Source: Achromobacter kerstersii (lineage in GTDB: Bacteria; Pseudomonadota; Gammaproteobacteria; Burkholderiales; Burkholderiaceae_B). From it: 64,000 nt of DNA. Within the stretch, counting starts at the first letter, position 1, and every line of letters begins with the position of its first letter. A program made the position numbers and the translations under genes. Below, piece after piece: positions 18,074 through 26,802 of this stretch. Below the pieces are notes generated by a model, which had not been told where the DNA came from, searched no databases, and saw only the letters and a program-made list of their open reading frames with translations. The stretch is from assembly GCF_902859595.1 (NCBI RefSeq), contig NZ_CADIJQ010000011.1, forward strand, positions 124,001 to 188,000, written 5' to 3'.

Positions 18074-20512
18074 ATGACTTATCTGGTACTGGCCCGCAAG
18101 TGGCGGCCGAGATCGTTCGATACCCTTGTGGGACAGGATCACGTGGTGCGCGCGCTGACTCACGCGCTCGACACCCAACGCCTGCACCATGCCTGGTTGT
18201 TCACCGGCACCCGGGGCGTGGGCAAGACCACGCTTTCCCGCATCCTGGCCAAGTCGCTCAACTGTGAAATCGGCATCACGTCCAAGCCTTGCGGCGTCTG
18301 CCGCGCTTGTACGGAAATCGACGCCGGGCGCTTTGTCGACTACCTGGAACTGGATGCGGCCTCGAACCGCGGCGTCGAAGAAATGACGCAGCTGCTCGAA
18401 CAGGCGGTGTACGCGCCGGGCGCGGGGCGCTTCAAGGTCTACATGATCGACGAAGTGCACATGCTGACCGGCCACGCTTTCAACGCCATGTTGAAGACGC
18501 TGGAAGAGCCGCCCCCTCACGTCAAATTCATCCTGGCCACCACCGATCCGCAAAAGATTCCGGTGACGGTGTTGTCGCGTTGCCTGCAATTCAATTTGAA
18601 GCAGATGCCGGCCGACTCCATCGTTGGCCACCTGCAAGCGGTGCTGGGCCAGGAAGCCGTCCCTTTTGAAGTGCCGGCCCTGCGCTTGATTGGCCAGGCG
18701 GCTCAAGGGTCCATGCGCGATGCGCTCTCCCTGACCGATCAGGCCATCGCCTATAGCGCTGGCAACATGACCGAGGACGCCGTGCGCGGCATGCTCGGCA
18801 CGATTGATCAGCGCCATCTGGTGCGCCTGCTGGATGCCTTGTCCGCGGGCGACGCGAAAAGCGTGCTGGCCGTGGCCGACGAATTGTCCACGCGCGGGTT
18901 GTCCTACGCGGGGGCGCTGGCCGATCTGGCCGTGCTGTTGTCGCGCGTGGCGATCGAACAGCGTGTCACGGGCGTCACGCCGGCTGAAGACCCGCTGGCG
19001 GCCGACATTGCGCGCCTGGCGCTGAGCCTGCATCCCGACGCCGTGCAACTGTTCTATTCCGTGGCGGTGCATAGCCGCAGCGAATTGACGTTGGCGCCTG
19101 ACGAGTACGCCGGCTTCATCATGGCCTGCCTGCGCATGTTGTCGCTCAATGGCGACGCCGGCCCGCAGACCGCGCTGGAAGCGCCCGCCACGCCTGCCCG
19201 CCAGACGGCGGAACCGGCGGTGGCGGTGGCGGCTCCGGCCGTCGTGGCGACTGCTGCCGCAGCGCCGGTCGCAGCCCCTGCCGTTGCTCCTGCTGTTGCT
19301 GCCAACCTACCCGCCGCAGGCGTTCCTGCGGCAGGCGGTCCTGCGGCAGGCGTACCTGCGGCAAGCGGTCCTGCGGCAGGCGTTCCTGTGGCAGGCGTAC
19401 CCGCCGCAAGCGCACCTGCGGCAGGCGCTCAAGACACCGCCGTCGCCTCGGCAGCGGCTCCGGCTGCCGAGCTCGCGTCCGAGTCGGCCGTCGGGTCGGC
19501 TGTTACCTCGGTCATTGCCCCCGTAGCAGCGCCCGCCGCGTCATCCGCTGAACCCGCTATCACCGCGACCACGGTGGCTGCCGTTCCCGCTGCGCCGGCC
19601 TCCGCCGACGTTCAGCCCGAGCCCGCCGCGACCGCAGCCCAGCCCGCCGCAACCGCAGCCCAGCCCGCCGCAACCGCAGCCCAGCCCGCCGCAACCGCCG
19701 ACAGCGTGCCGCCTTGGGAAGACTTGCCCGCGGATACGCCGGCCGCCGCTGCATCAGCATCCCCCGCAGCAACGCCTGGCTCCGTTCAAGGCGCGCCCGC
19801 ATCCCCCGCAACGCCCGACGTCACCACCGCCAAAGCCGCAGGCTCCGCCGCGCTGGCGGTCACGCCTGCTGTCGCGGCGGTGTTGGCGACAGCGCCGGCG
19901 GACGCCGACGGCGACGGCCCGCCTTCCTGGGTCGACGAAGAAATCCCCTTCGAAGCCGAAGGCGGTTTCGTTCCGGAAAGCGGCTTCACGTCCGACCCGG
20001 ACGACGATGATTTTGAAACGCTGGCCAGCGCGCCTTCTGTCGCGCCGCCTGTGGCCGCCGTCCGCCGCGAAGGCGCAGCCCCGACGCGCAAGCGCGGCTC
20101 GCGCGCCCGTGTCACGGACATGACGCAAGCCGGCTGGCCCGAGTTGGCCGCGACCCTGCCCGTCACCGGCCTGGCCGCTGAACTCGCGCGGCAAAGCGAA
20201 TGGGCTGGCGTGCAAGGTGACGCGATCATCCTGCGCGTGGCTGTGAAAACCCTGGCCGAAAGCGAAAGCCGGGTTCGCCTGCAAACCGTCTTGTGCGAAC
20301 ATTTCGGTCAGGGCATCCGGCTGGACGTGCGAGTTGGCGTCACCGGCGACGACACGGCGCATGCCGTGGCGAAAGCCGAACGCGCTGCGCGCCAGCAGGC
20401 CGCCGAAGATGCGGTGGCCGTTGATCCTTTTGTGCAAGCGTTGCTGGCCGATTTCGGGGGCCATGTCGTCCCCGACTCCATCCGCCACGTTGATCCCCCG
20501 GCCGCTGCCTGA
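18074..20512 (+). CDS. dnaX: DNA polymerase III subunits gamma/tau
   Basis: 812-residue clamp-loader ATPase of the replisome. Walker A GTRGVGKT (45-52), zinc-site Cys64, Cys73, Cys76, Cys79, DEVHML Walker B and the sensor region are in the first 240 residues. Domain III follows to about 365. Residues 370-660 are a very long Ala/Pro/Val-rich linker with two perfect repeat blocks. The tau C-terminal domain starts near 690 (WPELAATLPVTGLAAELA) and would bind the polymerase alpha subunit and helicase. No E. coli-type A-rich frameshift site was seen, so a separate gamma form is not predicted by that route. ybaB and recR follow, the classic dnaX-ybaB-recR order. Confidence 0.96.
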   Translation: MTYLVLARKWRPRSFDTLVGQDHVVRALTHALDTQRLHHAWLFTGTRGVGKTTLSRILAKSLNCEIGITSKPCGVCRACTEIDAGRFVDYLELDAASNRGVEEMTQLLEQAVYAPGAGRFKVYMIDEVHMLTGHAFNAMLKTLEEPPPHVKFILATTDPQKIPVTVLSRCLQFNLKQMPADSIVGHLQAVLGQEAVPFEVPALRLIGQAAQGSMRDALSLTDQAIAYSAGNMTEDAVRGMLGTIDQRHLVRLLDALSAGDAKSVLAVADELSTRGLSYAGALADLAVLLSRVAIEQRVTGVTPAEDPLAADIARLALSLHPDAVQLFYSVAVHSRSELTLAPDEYAGFIMACLRMLSLNGDAGPQTALEAPATPARQTAEPAVAVAAPAVVATAAAAPVAAPAVAPAVAANLPAAGVPAAGGPAAGVPAASGPAAGVPVAGVPAASAPAAGAQDTAVASAAAPAAELASESAVGSAVTSVIAPVAAPAASSAEPAITATTVAAVPAAPASADVQPEPAATAAQPAATAAQPAATAAQPAATADSVPPWEDLPADTPAAAASASPAATPGSVQGAPASPATPDVTTAKAAGSAALAVTPAVAAVLATAPADADGDGPPSWVDEEIPFEAEGGFVPESGFTSDPDDDDFETLASAPSVAPPVAAVRREGAAPTRKRGSRARVTDMTQAGWPELAATLPVTGLAAELARQSEWAGVQGDAIILRVAVKTLAESESRVRLQTVLCEHFGQGIRLDVRVGVTGDDTAHAVAKAERAARQQAAEDAVAVDPFVQALLADFGGHVVPDSIRHVDPPAAA
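19310..19429. repeat. 15-bp tandem repeat in dnaX (PAAGx, 8 copies)
   Basis: Eight 15-base units encode residues 413-452 as pentapeptides of the form P-(A/V)-A-(G/S)-(V/G/A). They lie in the linker between the clamp-loader core and the tau domain. Copies differ mostly at the last residue. Length variation between strains would keep the frame. Confidence 0.9.
19622..19702. repeat. 21-bp tandem repeat in dnaX (PAATAAQ, nearly 4 copies)
   Basis: Three full 21-base units encoding PAATAAQ and a partial fourth (PAATA) cover residues 517-543. Copies are almost identical at DNA level, which suggests recent slippage. Confidence 0.9.
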
Positions 20513-20555
20513 GGCGGCGGCCCCTCTTATTCCCCTCGTTCAAGGAACATCCATC

Positions 20556-20882
20556 ATGATGAAAGGACAACTGGCCGGCCTGATGCGCCAGGCGCAGCAG
20601 ATGCAGGAAAACATGAAGAAGGCGCAAGACGCGCTGGCCGAAATCCTGGTCGAAGGCGCCTCGGGCGGCGGCCTGGTCAAGGTCACCATGACCTGCCGCC
20701 ACGACGTCAAGCGCGTCGTGATCGACCCGTCGCTGCTGGGCGATGACAAAGACATGCTGGAAGACCTGGTCGCCGCTGCGTTCAACGACGCGCTTCGCAA
20801 GGCCGAAACCACGTCGCAAGAAAAGATGGCGGGCGTCACCGCCGGCATGCCGCTGCCCCCGGGCATGAAGCTGCCGTTCTGA
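20556..20882 (+). CDS. ybaB: YbaB/EbfC nucleoid-associated protein
   Basis: 108-residue DNA-binding protein that forms dimers and coats DNA. Features: Met/Gln/Lys-rich first helix (LMRQAQQMQENMKKAQDAL), central beta region with GLVKVTMTCRHDVKRVVIDP, and the C-terminal PLPPGMKLPF tail seen in the family. AAGGAA at 20542-20547 supports ATG 20556. It lies between dnaX and recR and is probably co-transcribed with both. Confidence 0.95.
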   Translation: MMKGQLAGLMRQAQQMQENMKKAQDALAEILVEGASGGGLVKVTMTCRHDVKRVVIDPSLLGDDKDMLEDLVAAAFNDALRKAETTSQEKMAGVTAGMPLPPGMKLPF

Positions 20883-20903
20883 TCGACGCCGCCCTAGGCC
20901 GCA

Positions 20904-21512
20904 ATGGACCCCTTACTGCCTGAACCCGAACCGCTGGTGTCGCTGATCGAGGCGCTGCGACGCCTGCCCGGCGTGGGCGTTCGATCCGCCAGGCGCATGG
21001 CGTATCACCTGCTGCAGCATGACCCGCAAGGCGCGGACATGCTGGGGCAGGCGTTGGCCGGCGCTGTGCGCGATCTGAAGCACTGCGCCCGCTGCAACAG
21101 CTTTTCGGAAGACGAAGTCTGCGGAACTTGCGCCAATACCAAGCGCGACCCCTCGCTCTTGTGCATCGTTGAAACGCCCGCCGATCAGAACATGATCGAG
21201 TCCAGCCACGGCTACCGTGGCCTGTACTACGTGCTGATGGGCCGGGTCGCGCCGCTTGAAGGCATCGGCCCGCGCGAGCTGGATTTCGATCGCGTCATCA
21301 AGCGCGCTACCGACGGCGTGGTTCAGGAAGTCATCCTGGCCACCAACTTCACGGCGGAAGGCGAAACCACGGCTCACTTCCTGGGTGAAGCGCTGGGCGA
21401 ACGCGGCTTGCGCGTGACGCGTCTGGCGCGTGGCGTGCCGGCCGGCAGCGAGCTGGAATATGTGGACGCCGGCACGATCGCCTGGGCGCTGATGGAGCGT
21501 AAGACGACGTAA
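20904..21512 (+). CDS. recR: Recombination mediator RecR
   Basis: 202-residue protein of the RecFOR pathway that helps load RecA at gaps. Helix-hairpin-helix region LPGVGVRSARRMAYHLL (21-37), zinc finger Cys61, Cys64, Cys73, Cys76, then a Toprim domain beginning LLCIVETPADQNMIE. Full length. It follows ybaB by 21 bases. Confidence 0.96.
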   Translation: MDPLLPEPEPLVSLIEALRRLPGVGVRSARRMAYHLLQHDPQGADMLGQALAGAVRDLKHCARCNSFSEDEVCGTCANTKRDPSLLCIVETPADQNMIESSHGYRGLYYVLMGRVAPLEGIGPRELDFDRVIKRATDGVVQEVILATNFTAEGETTAHFLGEALGERGLRVTRLARGVPAGSELEYVDAGTIAWALMERKTT

Positions 21513-21585
21513 TCAGGCAGGGCTCGCAACATCAAAAAGCCCACCGGCAACGTACCGGGGCGGCAAACTGTGAGGTAGACAAACC

Positions 21586-22845
21586 ATGTCAGCGCTGACC
21601 GGACTCAAGGTCCTGGAACTCGGCACGCTCATCGCCGGCCCGTTCGCCGCGCGCATCTTCGGCGAATTCGGCGCCGATGTCATCAAAGTGGAAACCCCGC
21701 ACGGCCCTGATGGCACGGGCGGCGGCGATCCCATCCGCAGCTGGCGCCACCTGCACGAGGGCAATTCGCTCTGGTGGACGGTACAGGCGCGCAACAAGCA
21801 ATCCATCGCCCTCAACCTGAAAGACCCGCGCGCGCAGGAAATCGCCCGCAAGCTGGCGCTGGACGCCGACGTCGTGGTTGAAAACTACCGGCCCGGTGTG
21901 CTGGAAAAGTGGGGCTTGGGCTATGAGCAACTGCGCGCCATCAACCCCGCGCTGATCATGGTGCGGCTGTCGGGCTACGGCCAGACCGGCCCCATGAAAG
22001 ACCAGCCGGGCTTCGGCGCCATCGGTGAATCGATGGGTGGCCTGCGTTATGTGTCGGGCCACCCAGACCGGCCGCCGCTGCGGGTCGGCATCTCCATTGG
22101 TGATTCCATTGCCGCGCTGCACGGCGTGATCGGCGCGATGATGGCGCTGCGCCACCGCGACGCCACGGGCGGCCGCTGGAATGGCAAGTCGGGCGCCGAA
22201 TGCACGGCGGGCCAAGGCCAGATGGTTGACGTGGCGCTGTACGAAGCCGTCTTCAACATGATGGAAAGCCTGGTGCCCGAATACGACGTGGCCGGCGTGG
22301 TGCGCGAGCGCACCGGCGGCGCGCTGCCGGGCATCGTGCCCTCCAACACGTACACCACCCGCGATGGCCAGAACATCGTCATCGCCGGCAATGGCGACGC
22401 CATCTTCCACCGCCTGATGCGCGCCATCGGCCGCGACGACCTGGCCGAAGACCCAGAGCTGGTGCGCAACGATGGCCGCGCCCGCCGGGTCGAAGAGATC
22501 GACGGCGCCATCCAGCAATGGTGCGACGGCCGTGGCATCGAGGACGCGTTGGGCGTGCTGAAGGCGGCGGATGTGCCGGTCGGCAAGATCTACAGCGTGG
22601 CCGACATGTTCAACGATCCGCAGTTCCTGGCGCGCCGCATGATCGAACAACATCACTTCGCCGATGGCCGTCCGGTCAAGCTTCCGGGCGTGGTTCCGAA
22701 GCTGTCCGAGACCCCTGGCCAGACGCGCTGGGTGGGGCCGGCTTTAGGGGAACATACCGAGGAAGTCCTGAAATCGCTGGGGTATGATTCAGCGGCTATT
22801 GATGAGCTGGCGAAGACCGGCGCTATCGGTAAACCCGACAATTAG
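21586..22845 (+). CDS. CaiB/BaiF family CoA-transferase
   Basis: 419-residue family III CoA-transferase that moves CoA between carboxylic acids. The N-terminus GLKVLELGTLIAGPFAARIFGEFGADVIKVE is typical. The likely catalytic aspartate is Asp173 in the GDS motif. GAGGT lies before ATG 21586. It is followed after 11 bases by a NitT/TauT-type ABC importer, which suggests that the imported carboxylate is activated by this enzyme. The acid is unknown. A short insertion (about 190-205, Gly/Ser/Lys-rich) interrupts the usual RTGxGQxVDVAL region. Confidence 0.92.
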   Translation: MSALTGLKVLELGTLIAGPFAARIFGEFGADVIKVETPHGPDGTGGGDPIRSWRHLHEGNSLWWTVQARNKQSIALNLKDPRAQEIARKLALDADVVVENYRPGVLEKWGLGYEQLRAINPALIMVRLSGYGQTGPMKDQPGFGAIGESMGGLRYVSGHPDRPPLRVGISIGDSIAALHGVIGAMMALRHRDATGGRWNGKSGAECTAGQGQMVDVALYEAVFNMMESLVPEYDVAGVVRERTGGALPGIVPSNTYTTRDGQNIVIAGNGDAIFHRLMRAIGRDDLAEDPELVRNDGRARRVEEIDGAIQQWCDGRGIEDALGVLKAADVPVGKIYSVADMFNDPQFLARRMIEQHHFADGRPVKLPGVVPKLSETPGQTRWVGPALGEHTEEVLKSLGYDSAAIDELAKTGAIGKPDN

Positions 22846-22856
22846 GAGACAACCAT

Positions 22857-23897
22857 ATGTCAGTTACTCGCCGTGACTTGCTCAAGATGGCTGGCGCTGC
22901 CGGCGTCATGGGCATGGCGCCCGCCATCGTGCGCGCACAGAAACTTGAAAAGACCAAGGTCCAGATCGCCGTGGGCGGCAAGCCCCTGATCTATTACCTT
23001 CCGCTGTCCATCGCAGAAGCGCGCGGCTACTTCAAGGACGAAGGCCTGGAGGTCAGCATTGCTGACTTCGCCGGGGGTTCGAAGGCCTTGCAGGCGGTGG
23101 TGGGCGGCAGCGCCGACGTGGTCTCGGGCGCGTTCGAACACACGCTGTCGATGCAGTCCAAGGGCCAGGCCTACCGCGCCTTTGTGTTGCAAGGCCGCGC
23201 GCCGATGATCGGCGTGGGCGTGTCCAAGAAGAACCTGCCCAACTACAAGGGCCCGGCCGACCTCAAAGGCAAGAAGATCGGCGTGACCGCGCCGGGCTCG
23301 TCCACCAACATGGTGGTGAGCTTCTTCCTGGCCAAGCACGGCCTGAAGGCGTCGGACGTGTCCATCATCGGCGTGGGCGCAGGCGCAGGCGCCGTCACGG
23401 CATTGCGCAGCGGCCAGATCGACGCCATCTCCAACACTGACCCCGTGGTGTCGATGTTGGAAATGCCGGGCGACATCCAGATCATTGTCGACACGCGCAC
23501 GCTGAAAGACACGCAGGACATCTTTGGCGGCAACATGCCCGCCGGCTGCCTGTACGCGCCGCAAGCCTTCATCGACGCCAACCCGAACACCACCCAGGCG
23601 CTGACCAACGCGCTGGTGCGCGCCGACAAGTGGATTCAGAAGGCCGGCCCCGACGAGATCGCCAAGATCGTGCCGGAAACCTATCTGCTGGGCGACCCGG
23701 CCGTGTACAAGGCCGCCATCGCCAAGAGCCTGGAAGGCCTGTCGCCCGACGGCATGATCCCCGAAGACGGCGCCGCCACCGCGCTGAAGGCGCTGGCCGC
23801 CTACCAGGCGGACTTCGACGGCGCGAAGATCGATCCGTCCAAGGTCTGGACCAACGATTTCGCGCGCCGCGCCAACGAGAAGTATGCCAATGGCTGA
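22857..23897 (+). CDS. ABC transporter substrate-binding protein, NitT/TauT type
   Basis: 346-residue periplasmic binding protein. It starts MSVTRRDLLKMAGAAG, a twin-arginine signal (Arg5-Arg6) with cleavage likely after VRA near residue 26, so it is probably exported folded by Tat. The mature part matches NMT1/SsuA-like binding proteins (YYLPLSIAEARGYFKDEGLEV). Ribosome site TAGGAGA before ATG 22857. Overlaps the ATPase gene. Related proteins bind nitrate, sulfonates, thiamine precursors or aromatic acids; the CoA-transferase neighbour favours a carboxylate. Confidence 0.92.
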   Translation: MSVTRRDLLKMAGAAGVMGMAPAIVRAQKLEKTKVQIAVGGKPLIYYLPLSIAEARGYFKDEGLEVSIADFAGGSKALQAVVGGSADVVSGAFEHTLSMQSKGQAYRAFVLQGRAPMIGVGVSKKNLPNYKGPADLKGKKIGVTAPGSSTNMVVSFFLAKHGLKASDVSIIGVGAGAGAVTALRSGQIDAISNTDPVVSMLEMPGDIQIIVDTRTLKDTQDIFGGNMPAGCLYAPQAFIDANPNTTQALTNALVRADKWIQKAGPDEIAKIVPETYLLGDPAVYKAAIAKSLEGLSPDGMIPEDGAATALKALAAYQADFDGAKIDPSKVWTNDFARRANEKYANG

Positions 23898-24699
23898 AGC
23901 CGCACTGTCGCTGGAAAATATCAGTTGCACCTTTGTTTCGCGTGACGACCGGTCGCAGCGCTACACCGCTGTCAGCGACACGACCCTGGCCATTGCGCCA
24001 GGGGAGTTCGTGTCGGTGGTGGGCCCGACCGGTTGCGGCAAGTCCACGCTGCTCAACGTGGGCGCCGGTTTGCTGGCGCCGTCCTCGGGCCAGGTGAAGG
24101 TGTTCGGGCAACCGTTGTCCGGCATCAATTCCCGCGCGGGTTACATGTTCCAGGGCGAGGCGCTCTTGCCCTGGCGCAGCGCGCTGGACAACGTGGTGGC
24201 CGGCCTGGAATTCGCAGGCGTGGCGCGGCCGGAAGCGCTGGAGCGTGGCCGCGAGTGGATGCGTCGGGTCGGCCTGGGCGGGTTCGAGCAACGTTACCCG
24301 CACCAGATGTCGGGCGGCATGCGCAAGCGCGCCATGCTGGCGCAGACGCTGATCCGCGATCCGGACATCATCCTGATGGACGAGCCGTTCTCGGCGCTCG
24401 ACATCCAGACGCGCCAGCTGATGGAAAACGAGGTCCTGGAATTGTGGATGGCCAAGCGCAAGGCCGTGCTCTTCATCACGCACGACCTGGACGAAGCCAT
24501 CGCCATGAGCGACCGCGTGATCGTGCTGTCGGCCGGGCCTGGCACGCATCCGATCGGCGAATTCACGATCGACCTGCCGCGTCCGCGCGACGTGGCCGAA
24601 GTGCGCGCCCATCCGCGTTTCATCGAGCTGCACTCCGCCATCTGGGCCGTGCTGCGCGAAGAAGTGCTCAAGGGCTATGCCCAACAGAAGCGAGCCTGA
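23890..24699 (+). CDS. ABC transporter ATP-binding protein, NitT/TauT type
   Basis: 269-residue ATPase: Walker A GPTGCGKST, signature motif MSGGMRKRAMLAQ, Walker B IILMDEPFSALD and the H-loop FITHDLDEA. It powers the importer with the flanking binding protein and permease. Start ATG 23890 overlaps the preceding stop by 8 bases; an in-frame ATG at 23884 is the alternative. Confidence 0.94.
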   Translation: MAEAALSLENISCTFVSRDDRSQRYTAVSDTTLAIAPGEFVSVVGPTGCGKSTLLNVGAGLLAPSSGQVKVFGQPLSGINSRAGYMFQGEALLPWRSALDNVVAGLEFAGVARPEALERGREWMRRVGLGGFEQRYPHQMSGGMRKRAMLAQTLIRDPDIILMDEPFSALDIQTRQLMENEVLELWMAKRKAVLFITHDLDEAIAMSDRVIVLSAGPGTHPIGEFTIDLPRPRDVAEVRAHPRFIELHSAIWAVLREEVLKGYAQQKRA

Positions 24700-24702
24700 G
24701 GT

Positions 24703-25497
24703 ATGTCGAAGTCATTCAAATCCGGTTCCGCCAGCCTGCGCTTCTGGCAACTGCTGCTCTTGGTTGTCATCCTGGGCGTCTGGCATTTCGCATCGCGTGA
24801 TTCCAAAGTGGCGTTCTTCTTCGGTGAGCCGCTGAAGGTCTGGGGCCGCATCTGGGCCTGGTTCGTCACCAACGCCGACATCTACACGCACTTGTGGGTG
24901 ACGCTGACCGAAACCGTGCTGGCGTTCTTCATCGGCACCATCGCCGGCCTGGGCTTCGGCTTGTGGCTGGGCTTGTCGCCGCGTGCCAGCGCGATTCTCG
25001 ACCCCTACATCAAAGCCGCCAACTCGATGCCGCGCGTGATTCTCGCGCCTATTTTCGGCATGTGGTTCGGGTTGGGTATCTGGTCAAAGGTGGCGCTGGC
25101 GGTCACGCTGGTGTTCTTCATCGTGTTCTTCAACGTCTACCAGGGCGTGCGCGAAGTCAGCCCGACCTTGCTGGATAACGCCCGCATGCTGGGCGCACGC
25201 AAGCGCCAATTGCTGCGCCACGTGTACCTGCCGTCGGCCACCAGCTGGGTGTTTTCCAGCTTGCACACGTCCGTGGGCCTGGCCTTCGTGGGGGCGGTGG
25301 TGGGCGAATACCTGGGTTCGGCAAGCGGGGTGGGCTACCTGATTCTGCAAGCGGAAGGCACGTTCGACGTGAACACGGTGTTCGCGGGCATCGTCGTGCT
25401 GACGGCGTTTGCGCTGGTGTTGGACTACATCGTCGGCATCGGTGAAAAGCGCCTGATGAAGTGGCAGCCCAAGTCAGGCGAAACCGAAAAGCTGTAG
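24703..25497 (+). CDS. ABC transporter permease, NitT/TauT type
   Basis: 264-residue inner-membrane permease with about six hydrophobic helices and the EAA loop (GAxxxQLLRHVYLPSA, about 163-180). It follows the ATPase by 3 bases and is the last gene of the CoA-transferase/ABC operon. It is closest in style to SsuC/TauC permeases. Confidence 0.94.
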   Translation: MSKSFKSGSASLRFWQLLLLVVILGVWHFASRDSKVAFFFGEPLKVWGRIWAWFVTNADIYTHLWVTLTETVLAFFIGTIAGLGFGLWLGLSPRASAILDPYIKAANSMPRVILAPIFGMWFGLGIWSKVALAVTLVFFIVFFNVYQGVREVSPTLLDNARMLGARKRQLLRHVYLPSATSWVFSSLHTSVGLAFVGAVVGEYLGSASGVGYLILQAEGTFDVNTVFAGIVVLTAFALVLDYIVGIGEKRLMKWQPKSGETEKL

Positions 25498-25545
25498 CGC
25501 GTCACGCCAGATCACGACACGACAACGCCACCGCGTTACGGGCTT

Positions 25546-26121
25546 TCAGGCCCGTAGCGCGCGCTGGCTGCGCAGCCAGATCGTCAGGCTGTCGAACGCG
25601 TCGCGCGCGCCATGCAGCGCGTGCGCTTCGCGTCCTTGGGCGCCGGCTTCGCTGTCCAGAAATTGTAGAAATACTTTCCACATCGGCCCGACCTGTTCGC
25701 CGTAACCGCGCAAATAGCGCAGCGGCAAAGCGGGGGTGACGTCCGCCAGATGCTTGGCCAGAAAGCGGCCGCCCAATTGCGAACCTTCGACCACATACGC
25801 CACGCCCAATGCGTACGCGTCGGCCGTATGCAGCTGCGGCGCGTCGGTGCATTGCGGCACGGGGCTCAAGTCACCGGCATCGGCCAGGTCGGCGCGCAGC
25901 CAATCGCTTTTGCCTGCGCGCACCGGCGCTTGCAGGCTGCCCGGCCAGTCCAGCCGCCAGAGCTGTTGCTCCAGCGGTTCCAGCCAGCCGAGCAGGGCGC
26001 GCAGGTAGTTCAGATAGTCACCGCGATCAATGTCGCCGCCGGTCAGGGCCAGGCCCTGGTCCAGCGTTTCGTGCCGTTCGCGCGTGCCTTCTCTAAGGAC
26101 CTGATGGACGGGTGAAATCAT
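25546..26121 (-). CDS. bphO: Heme oxygenase (biliverdin-forming)
   Basis: 191-residue heme oxygenase. The N-terminal helix LREGTRERHETLDQG offers His17 as proximal heme ligand, and the distal helix has the Gly-rich VVEGSQLGGRFLAKHL. It opens heme to biliverdin, iron and CO. It is the last gene of the bacteriophytochrome operon and starts 9 bases after the kinase-like gene, so its likely job is to supply the phytochrome chromophore rather than iron. ATG 26121 has only a weak ribosome site inside the preceding gene. Confidence 0.88.
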   Translation of the reverse strand: MISPVHQVLREGTRERHETLDQGLALTGGDIDRGDYLNYLRALLGWLEPLEQQLWRLDWPGSLQAPVRAGKSDWLRADLADAGDLSPVPQCTDAPQLHTADAYALGVAYVVEGSQLGGRFLAKHLADVTPALPLRYLRGYGEQVGPMWKVFLQFLDSEAGAQGREAHALHGARDAFDSLTIWLRSQRALRA

Positions 26122-26130
26122 GGGGTCCGC

Positions 26131-26802
26131 TCACTTGTCTGGGGTGGGGGCGGGCAGGTGCAGCGACCAGCACTGCGCTTGCCGCTCCAGACGCCAGCCC
26201 GACGCGGCCGCAAGCAACTCTACATCCTGCGGAGTGATCGCCGTTGCCGGCGCGGCAACGTCGTCGTCGCCAAACTCGGAGGAAAAATGGGCGTGCCAGG
26301 CGTGAGTTTGCGAGAGGTCCAACGTCAAGACGACGTCAGCGGGCATCGCTTGCAGCAGGCTGAGCAGCCAGGCCAGCAGCAGATACCGTGAGGTGAATTG
26401 CGGCAGTTCCTCATCGGCGACATCTTCGGGCCAGACCACGCTTTGCCGCGACAAGAGCAGTTGCGAGAACATCAGCTTGCGGCATTCGCGAAGCAGTGTC
26501 TCGGTGCTCGTGCGCGCGCCGTTGTCGGCCAGCCATTGGTCCAGTTCCCGCACAACGGCTACGCCGTCGTCCAGCATGCCGGTGAGGTCGCCCGCCAGAC
26601 GCTGGCAGCGCTGCTGCAAGGCGTTGGCGTCAGCGCCTTCGGGCGACTGGCGTAGCATTGCCGCCGCAAGCGATGCATTGGACAGCGGGCCCACGACATC
26701 GTGGCGCAGAACCGGAAATATCTGCGCCAGCACCTTCAGGCGCACGCCATGCGCCGCCAGGGCAAGCAGCGACGGGCTGATCGGCACGGCAGGCGGCGTC
26801 AT
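26131..26802 (-). CDS. Kinase-like protein with phospho-His box, possible histidine phosphotransferase
   Basis: 223-residue protein. Residues 28-50 (IFPVLRHDVVGPLSNASLAAAML) look like a HisKA phospho-acceptor helix with His34-Asp35. The C-terminal half occupies the place of an ATPase domain but shows no N box, DxGxG or GxGLGL motif. This combination recalls ChpT or Spo0B-like phosphotransferases, which keep the dimerisation helices and a dead ATPase fold. Its ATG overlaps the receiver gene by 4 bases. In the operon it could take phosphate from the receiver. The function is inference; a degenerate kinase with a structural role is the alternative. Confidence 0.65.
   Translation of the reverse strand: MTPPAVPISPSLLALAAHGVRLKVLAQIFPVLRHDVVGPLSNASLAAAMLRQSPEGADANALQQRCQRLAGDLTGMLDDGVAVVRELDQWLADNGARTSTETLLRECRKLMFSQLLLSRQSVVWPEDVADEELPQFTSRYLLLAWLLSLLQAMPADVVLTLDLSQTHAWHAHFSSEFGDDDVAAPATAITPQDVELLAAASGWRLERQAQCWSLHLPAPTPDK

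Noticed and set aside
18074..20512. Programmed frameshift in dnaX producing gamma
   Set aside because: No A AAA AAG-type slippery heptamer was found; the longest A-run seen is four.
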